A stretch of 64,000 bases of DNA, from contig JAXGYZ010000011.1 of NCBI GenBank assembly GCA_040772005.1, forward strand, positions 1 through 64,000, written 5' to 3'. The position numbers and the translations under genes were made by a program. Shown piece after piece: positions 59,168 to 64,000 of the stretch (positions are counted from its first letter, which is position 1; each line of letters begins with the position of its first letter). This DNA is from MWBF01 sp040772005 (GTDB lineage: Bacteria > Chloroflexota > Anaerolineae > CG2-30-64-16). Under the pieces are notes generated by a model. The model worked only from the letters and a program-made list of their open reading frames with translations, ran no database searches and was not told where the DNA came from.

Positions 59168-60259
59168 ATGCTTGTTATGACGAGAATGCTGCCGTTCGGT
59201 CTGGTCCTGGCAGCGCTCACGCTGCTGCCCGCATTGCCTGCGCACGCGCAGGGTACGGCACCGGCGGAGCCAGGCGCGCCGGTGCTGGTCAACCCCGGCT
59301 TCGAGTGCGGGCAGGGGAATCATGCGCAGCCGGGCATCAACGGCATGGTGCCGAACGGCTGGACCGCGGCGGTGCTTAACGGTTCGCCCCACATCAACAG
59401 CACGCAGCTCTGGGCCCGCGGCGGCAGTTGCGACCCGGCTGACCTGCGCTGGGAGAAGCTGGAGGGCCACGACAGCCTCATCATGCTGGCCTATCCGCCC
59501 GGCGGCAGCGACCTGGCGCCGCCTTTCGATGCGGCCGTCTATCAGCGCGTCGCAGTGACGCCGGGCACGGCCTACAGTCTCAGCGCGTGGATGGTCAGCC
59601 TGTGTGGGGGCAGCGCCATGCCGAACGACTGCCCGGCCGGGTATTATCTGTCCAAGCTGGCCGGGCTGGACGCGACGGGCGGGACCGATACGCGCGCGGC
59701 GACGGTCGGCTGGGTGGAGGACCGGCGGCCTCACTATATCGCGCGCTGGGTGAACCTTGTCACCGCCGCCACCGCGCAGAGCGACGCCATGACCGTGTTC
59801 GTGCGGCTGTACAGCCCGTTTTACCATCACGGCAACCACGGCTTCGCAGATGCGATGAAGCTGGTGCGCGCGCCGACGGCACAACTTACTCAGCTCCAGC
59901 CCGCGCGCGATACGATCTCGGTCGCGTGGGCGGGCAGCCTCGGCCCCGACATCGCGGCGATTCCGGGCGGCAACTATCGCCTGTATTTCGAGGTGGAGGT
60001 TGCCGCGGGTGCGGCGGCGACCTGGCAGCCGTGGCTGAGCAATCAGCCGGTGGGCAGTGCGGTGTTGTCCATCGGGGGTTCGTGCGTGGACCGGACCTAT
60101 CGCTTCCGCGTGCGGGTGCGCGCCGAACAGCCCGCCGGGGAGCCGGGCGCGCGGCCCAACCATCGCTTCATCAGTGTGTGGCAGGAATCGGCGCCAGTGC
60201 GCGTGGCCCGCACGGTCGTCTGCGACGAGCAGGCGTTCCTGCCGCTGGTTCGGCGGTAG
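59168..60259 (+). CDS. Secreted protein with FLPLVRR C-terminal tail
   Basis: The 363-residue protein has a signal peptide (about 1-28, ending ALPAHAQ) and a carbohydrate-binding-module-like beta-sandwich (PVLVNPGFECGQGNHA ... VAVTPGTAYSLSAWMVSLCG), then a second domain. It ends QAFLPLVRR, a hydrophobic tail often seen on secreted proteins of Chloroflexota-like genomes. It is divergent from the beta-helix lipoprotein. ATG 59168 has AAGG close by; ATG 59180 is possible. Confidence 0.75.
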   Translation: MLVMTRMLPFGLVLAALTLLPALPAHAQGTAPAEPGAPVLVNPGFECGQGNHAQPGINGMVPNGWTAAVLNGSPHINSTQLWARGGSCDPADLRWEKLEGHDSLIMLAYPPGGSDLAPPFDAAVYQRVAVTPGTAYSLSAWMVSLCGGSAMPNDCPAGYYLSKLAGLDATGGTDTRAATVGWVEDRRPHYIARWVNLVTAATAQSDAMTVFVRLYSPFYHHGNHGFADAMKLVRAPTAQLTQLQPARDTISVAWAGSLGPDIAAIPGGNYRLYFEVEVAAGAAATWQPWLSNQPVGSAVLSIGGSCVDRTYRFRVRVRAEQPAGEPGARPNHRFISVWQESAPVRVARTVVCDEQAFLPLVRR

Positions 60260-60336
60260 GGTGCAGGGTGGCAGGTTGGCTGGCAGGGCCCACGCGAAGA
60301 ACTTGTAGCTTTGAGCCTTGTGCCGAAGAAGAAAGC

Positions 60337-60357
60337 GGGCGGCCCTTGCGGCCGCCC
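60337..60357. terminator. GC-rich hairpin between convergent genes
   Basis: GGGCGGCC-CTTGC-GGCCGCCC forms an 8-bp perfect stem between the secreted protein gene and the convergent dioxygenase gene. Confidence 0.55.
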
Positions 60358-60389
60358 CTAAAGGTTCAATCAGGCGCTGCGAGTGCTAC

Positions 60390-61187
60390 CTACCGCCCCG
60401 CCGACCAGATGAGCGGGAAGTGGTCGCCCACGACCGGCGCGCCGTCGGACACCGTGATGAACGGCTTCATCGGATGGTTGCCGCTGGTGTCGTAGACGGT
60501 TTCCTCGGTCATGAAGTGCAGCGCAATGGCGCGGCGCGGGCGATTGCTCGTGTTCGAGCCGGAACCGTGCCAGGTCAGCGAGTGGTGGAAGTGGACGTGC
60601 CCTTTCTTCACCGGCGTCGTGACCACGTACACCGGATGGCCCTCGAACTCGTCGGGGAGGGGTGCGCCGTCAGGCACGGAGCGCAGGAAGGCGTCGCGGT
60701 CGCCCCACCGGTGCGAGCCGGGGACCATGTACATGCAGCCGTTGTCCAGGTCCGCATCATCCAGCGCGACCCACGCGGTAATCTGCGCGGTCTTGGGCTG
60801 CAAGGTGGGCCAGGCCGGCGAGTCCTGGTGCCAGTGGAGCCGGCCGCCGTGAGCCTGGGGCTTGTACTGAATCTGGTCGTGCCAGATGCGCAGCTCGCGC
60901 GCACCGGTCAGTTGGGCGGCCATCTCCGCGATCCGTGGGTTCGTAATCAACTGGCGGAAGGCCGGGCTGGCCTCGTAGATGTTCACGATCTGCCAGATCG
61001 GCCGGTTGTCATCGTTGGTCAGGTTGCGCAGGAGCACGGGCTGCTGCACCTGGGGGTTGTTCCGGTCGTCGATCACCCGCAGCGTCTCCGCGCGCAGCAC
61101 CTCGACGGTCTCATCATCCAACACCGGGCCGCCGTTGACGAAGCCGTTGCGGCGATACAGTTCCATCTGTAGTTCTGATAGGCTCAC
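60390..61187 (-). CDS. Phytanoyl-CoA dioxygenase (PhyH) family protein
   Basis: The 265-residue protein has the Fe(II)/2-oxoglutarate dioxygenase fold with iron motif RLHWHQDSPAWP (HxD), the AWVALDDADLDNGCMYMVPG segment and a distal HFHHSLTWHGSGSNTSNRPR (His and 2-oxoglutarate Arg). It hydroxylates an unknown small molecule. GGAGAGGGAA upstream favours GTG 61187 over the ATGs at 61202 and 61232. Confidence 0.87.
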   Translation of the reverse strand: MSLSELQMELYRRNGFVNGGPVLDDETVEVLRAETLRVIDDRNNPQVQQPVLLRNLTNDDNRPIWQIVNIYEASPAFRQLITNPRIAEMAAQLTGARELRIWHDQIQYKPQAHGGRLHWHQDSPAWPTLQPKTAQITAWVALDDADLDNGCMYMVPGSHRWGDRDAFLRSVPDGAPLPDEFEGHPVYVVTTPVKKGHVHFHHSLTWHGSGSNTSNRPRRAIALHFMTEETVYDTSGNHPMKPFITVSDGAPVVGDHFPLIWSAGR

Positions 61188-61367
61188 AGTTCCCTCTCCC
61201 ATCACGGTGATGTCAGGATAGTACGCTTGCACGCCGCAGCCTGGGGCTGGCGCAGGAGGGGAGTATAAAATGCCCCCGGCCCGGCGTCAAGTCGCAAGCA
61301 TCATTCTATCGTCATACAAATCGGGAGACCGTGAGATGCAATCCATCTGCAAGGGCTTTTTGAATGT

Positions 61368-61414
61368 TTCAGGGGGTATGATGGGCGGCTCAACCACCCA
61401 TCATACCCCCTGAA
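61368..61414. terminator. Long hairpin downstream of the DUF1080 gene
   Basis: TTCAGGGGGTATGATGGG and CCCATCATACCCCCTGAA make an 18-bp perfect stem with an 11-base loop. It lies 38 bp beyond the DUF1080 stop and upstream of the dioxygenase gene on the same strand. Confidence 0.7.
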
Positions 61415-61452
61415 GAGGATTTTACTGCCTGAGCACGAATAAGGTCAGGGCG

Positions 61453-62184
61453 TTACAGAGAGCGCATCCAGATGTTGCGGAAGCGGATCGGATTGCCGTG
61501 ATCTTGCAACTCCAGCGGACCCTCCGGCGGATGCGGCGTGTTGTAGTTCGCCACGATCTTGTGGTTGGTCGGGCCCTGGGCGGCCTGGTCGTGCTGCACC
61601 AGCACGTTATTCAGGAAGACCGTCAACCGTGCGGGCTGGACGAGCTTGCCCTCGGCATCCCAGCGGGGCGCAAGGAAGACGATGTCGTAGGTCTGCCACT
61701 CGCCGGGGCGGCGGCAGGCGTTTGCCAGGGGCGGGAACTGGCCATAGACGGCCCCGCAGGTGCCGTCGGCATAGGTGTAGTTGTCGTAGTTGTCGAGCAA
61801 CTGCACCTCGTACAGGCCCAGGAAGAAGACGCCGCTATTGCCGCGGCCCTGGCCCTGGCCGACGATCTCGGTGGGGGTGGCAAATTCGAGGTGCAACTGG
61901 CAATCGCTGAAGTGAGCGCGCGTGCGGATGCTGCCCGCACCGCGTACCACCTCCATGTAGCCGTTCTCGACCTTCCAGCCCGCGGCCTCGCCCGTCTTTG
62001 CGCTGACCCAGCCCGAGGCGTCGGTGCCGTCGAACAGCACGGTTGCATCCGATGGCGGTCCGCCCGCGTCACCCGGCGTCACCACCGGCGGTTGCGGACG
62101 ATAGGGGTCGTGCACGTGCCACTCCGAACCGGGGACGAGAGGGGTGTCAGTGTAGCCATCCACGGCTACCCGCTTGAGCTCCAT
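61453..62184 (-). CDS. DUF1080 (3-keto-disaccharide hydrolase-like) protein
   Basis: The 243-residue protein has the concanavalin-like DUF1080 fold: TVLFDGTDASGWVSAKTGEA, WKVENGYMEVVRGAGSIRTR, GNSGVFFLGLYEVQLLDNYD and a final LQDHGNPIRFRNIWMRSL. Members act on keto-sugars or bind carbohydrate. No signal peptide is visible. AGGAGG precedes the ATG. Confidence 0.88.
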   Translation of the reverse strand: MELKRVAVDGYTDTPLVPGSEWHVHDPYRPQPPVVTPGDAGGPPSDATVLFDGTDASGWVSAKTGEAAGWKVENGYMEVVRGAGSIRTRAHFSDCQLHLEFATPTEIVGQGQGRGNSGVFFLGLYEVQLLDNYDNYTYADGTCGAVYGQFPPLANACRRPGEWQTYDIVFLAPRWDAEGKLVQPARLTVFLNNVLVQHDQAAQGPTNHKIVANYNTPHPPEGPLELQDHGNPIRFRNIWMRSL

Positions 62185-62296
62185 GATTCTGCCTCCTGAG
62201 GGAAATGGTGGAAAAACCTTTTTGCCCGGTCAGTATACTCCGGTTATCCGTGAATGCCTAGTTTCGACTGCCAGGAATACTGAGCGCTGCACAGCC

Positions 62297-62421
62297 GGAG
62301 TTCCTGGTGTAGCGCGATTTGAAGGTTGGAATCGAGGCTTCAGCCGGTTAGGTTGCCTGTGTGCGTCTACGCCCAATCCGGCTGGAGCCTCGACCCCAGG
62401 CACATTAGGAGTTCCTGGTGT
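62297..62421. repeat. Hairpin repeat (family A) framed by 14-bp direct repeats
   Basis: A slightly diverged hairpin (62328-62397; arms GGAATCGAGGCTTCAGCCGG and CCGGCTGGAGCCTCGACCCC) lies between two GGAGTTCCTGGTGT sequences (62298-62311 and 62408-62421). This resembles an insertion with duplicated target, or duplication of a flanking repeat. It occupies most of the 346-bp gap before the desaturase gene. Confidence 0.65.
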
Positions 62422-62530
62422 GGCCGCATTGCCTTGACATGGGCGCACGTTTGGACTATGCTTGTCCCGTAATTTTTTGCTGATTGTATGCTTGCCTGTC
62501 AGACCAGACCTGGGTGCGGAGGGCAGATAT

Positions 62531-63559
62531 ATGGATGCTGAAGCGAAGAAGTCGAAGATTGCCTGGTATCGCTCGCCGGTGGACCGGCAGACGCTCGCCC
62601 GGCTGAACCAGCGGAGCAACCTCAAGGGCTTCGCACAGACGTTGGGCCACCTCGGGCTGCTCTTGCTCACGGGCGCGGCCGCGTGGTATGCCGCAGAGCA
62701 CCTGCCCCTGCCGGTGACGCTGTTGCTCTTGTTTGTCCACGGCACGTTCTACGCCTTCCTGCTCAACGGGTTCCACGAGCTGTGTCACGCGTCGGTGTTC
62801 AAGACCAAATCGCTGAACACGGCCTTCCTCTACATCATCAGCTTCCTCGGCCAGTTCAACCCGGTGCTGTTTTGGGCGAGTCACCAGGAGCACCACAAGT
62901 ACACGCTGCACCCGCCGGATGACCTCGAAGTCGTCCTGCCGGTCGAGCTGACTCTGACGAGTTTTCTCAAGAGCGCAATCGTCAACCCGTGGGGCTTCGT
63001 GGGCCGCTGGAAGGGCGTCATCCGCTTGAGTCTGGGCAAACTCGAAGGCGAATGGGAGCACGCCCTGTTCCCCGAAACCGCGGTTGAAGCTCGCAGCCGG
63101 CTGTTCAACTGGGCGCGCATCCTGCTGGTCGGCCATCTGCTGCTGACTGTCGTCTCGCTGCTGTTGGGCTGGTACATGCTGCCGGTGCTGATCACGTTAG
63201 CGCCATTCTACGGCGGTTGGCTGCTCTATCTTTGCAACAATACGCAGCACGTGGGGCTGCAGGACAATGTGCCCGACTACCGGCTGTGCTGCCGGACCAT
63301 CATCCTGAACCCGTTCCTGCGCTTCGTCTACTGGCACATGAACTTCCACACCGAGCATCATATGTACGCGGCCGTGCCGTGCTACAACCTAGGCAAGCTG
63401 CACCAGGCCATCAAGCCGGACCTGCCGCACTGCCCGGTCGGGCTGGTCGAGACATGGCAGGGTATCATCGCCATCCTGCGCAAGCAAAAGGTCGACCCGG
63501 CCTACGAGTACGTGCCGGACCTGCCGGTGCGGCCAGAGCAGCTGGTAGGGGCGAGGTAA
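62531..63559 (+). CDS. Fatty acid desaturase
   Basis: The 342-residue membrane enzyme has the three histidine boxes of the diiron desaturase family: HELCHAS, HQEHHKY and HTEHHMY, between about four to five membrane segments. It would introduce a double bond into membrane lipid acyl chains or a related substrate. GGAGGG six bases upstream selects ATG 62531 over the open frame upstream. Its stop codon lies in the loop of a GGGCGAGG-TAA-CCTCGCCC hairpin (63549-63567). Confidence 0.9.
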   Translation: MDAEAKKSKIAWYRSPVDRQTLARLNQRSNLKGFAQTLGHLGLLLLTGAAAWYAAEHLPLPVTLLLLFVHGTFYAFLLNGFHELCHASVFKTKSLNTAFLYIISFLGQFNPVLFWASHQEHHKYTLHPPDDLEVVLPVELTLTSFLKSAIVNPWGFVGRWKGVIRLSLGKLEGEWEHALFPETAVEARSRLFNWARILLVGHLLLTVVSLLLGWYMLPVLITLAPFYGGWLLYLCNNTQHVGLQDNVPDYRLCCRTIILNPFLRFVYWHMNFHTEHHMYAAVPCYNLGKLHQAIKPDLPHCPVGLVETWQGIIAILRKQKVDPAYEYVPDLPVRPEQLVGAR

Positions 63560-63588
63560 CCTCGCCCGCACCCCCAGGAGGTGCGACC

Positions 63589-64000
63589 GTGACGATCACT
63601 TCCGCCGCAGCGTTCGTCCCCGCGGGCCAGGACATCTACGGCCAGCGCTGGGGCCTGGGCGTCAGCACGATGGCGTTCAAGGTTGCCGGACAGGGCGAGC
63701 AGGGCCTGTTCGTGCTGGAGAATACCTTCCATGCGCAGGGCGGCCCCGCCCGCCATCTGCACTACGCGCAGGATGAATGGTTCTATGTGCTCGAGGGTGA
63801 GTTCATCGTCGAGGTCGGCGGGGAGCAGTTCCGCCTGCGTCCGGGCGACTCGGTGTTTGCTCCGCGCCGCGTGCCCCACGCGCCGGCCCATGTGGGCGAC
63901 GCGGTGGGGCGGCTGCTGGTAACCTTTTCGCCCGCGGGCCAGATGGAGGCCTTCTTCCGGCTGGTGACGCCGGAGAACAAGATGCCCGTGCCAGAGCCCG
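63589..64000 (+). CDS. Cupin domain protein (cut by the window end)
   Basis: The first 137 residues read from GTG 63589, with AGGAGG six bases upstream. They form a cupin barrel: GGPARHLHYAQDEWFYVLEG (metal HxH...E) and RLRPGDSVFAPRRVPHAPAH (second motif with His). Such proteins bind a metal and act as dioxygenases, isomerases or sensors. No stop codon is reached, so the gene continues beyond the window. It is 29 bp after the desaturase gene. Confidence 0.85.
   Translation, partial: MTITSAAAFVPAGQDIYGQRWGLGVSTMAFKVAGQGEQGLFVLENTFHAQGGPARHLHYAQDEWFYVLEGEFIVEVGGEQFRLRPGDSVFAPRRVPHAPAHVGDAVGRLLVTFSPAGQMEAFFRLVTPENKMPVPEP

Overview
The window is a GC-rich, gene-dense bacterial chromosome segment. 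Several traits suggest a member of the Chloroflexota (Anaerolineae/Caldilineae-like): secreted lipoproteins with Thr-Pro-rich linkers after the lipobox, a secreted protein ending in a FLPLV-type tail, a bactofilin beside DUF4446, and many palindromic intergenic repeats. This placement is inferred from style; no rRNA or other marker gene is present.

Layout. 1-9 kb: a minus-strand block with prs, DUF4446 and bactofilin, the plus-strand rdgB, then FtsK and an S1-repeat protein, then a GNAT enzyme and a membrane-anchored helix-turn-helix regulator. 9-15.5 kb: two solute-binding lipoproteins without permeases, and a cyclase/DapA-like/phosphoribosyltransferase operon followed by a SIMPL protein. 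15.5-23 kb: cell-envelope genes (a 1010-residue Asp-box protein, a membrane protein, an HEXXH metalloprotease, a CPBP protease) and an alpha/beta hydrolase. 23.4-30 kb: a membrane-anchored rhodanese and a triple-thioredoxin lipoprotein, each interrupted by one in-frame TGA exactly at a redox cysteine position, with an IS110 element and small membrane proteins between them. 30-44 kb: radical SAM, ABC-F, a DUF433/DUF5615 toxin-antitoxin pair, a CoaE-GNAT fusion, dnaJ-prmA-nucleoside phosphorylase-rsmE-trxB, a GNAT, an aldo/keto reductase, a 3-hydroxyacyl-CoA dehydrogenase and maf. 44.5-48 kb: a UvrD/PcrA helicase carrying a 369-residue intein. 48-64 kb: a third solute-binding lipoprotein, two class II aldolases, a phosphodiesterase, a P1 peptidase, an MFS transporter, a GH29 fucosidase, a beta-helix lipoprotein, a PhyH dioxygenase, a DUF1080 protein, a fatty acid desaturase and a cupin cut by the right edge.

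The most notable observation is the pair of TGA codons at cysteine positions in two exported thiol-redox proteins 4.5 kb apart. Both reading frames stay intact and homologous beyond the TGA, which points to selenocysteine; two nonsense mutations are the alternative. Other highlights are the intein with a GIY-YIG-like insert, a candidate bridge RNA in the IS110 leader, a 171-bp non-coding element present twice (170/171 identical) with terminal inverted repeats and target-duplication-like flanks, and at least eight copies or part-copies of a ~70-bp hairpin repeat. No rRNA, tRNA, CRISPR array or prophage was recognised.
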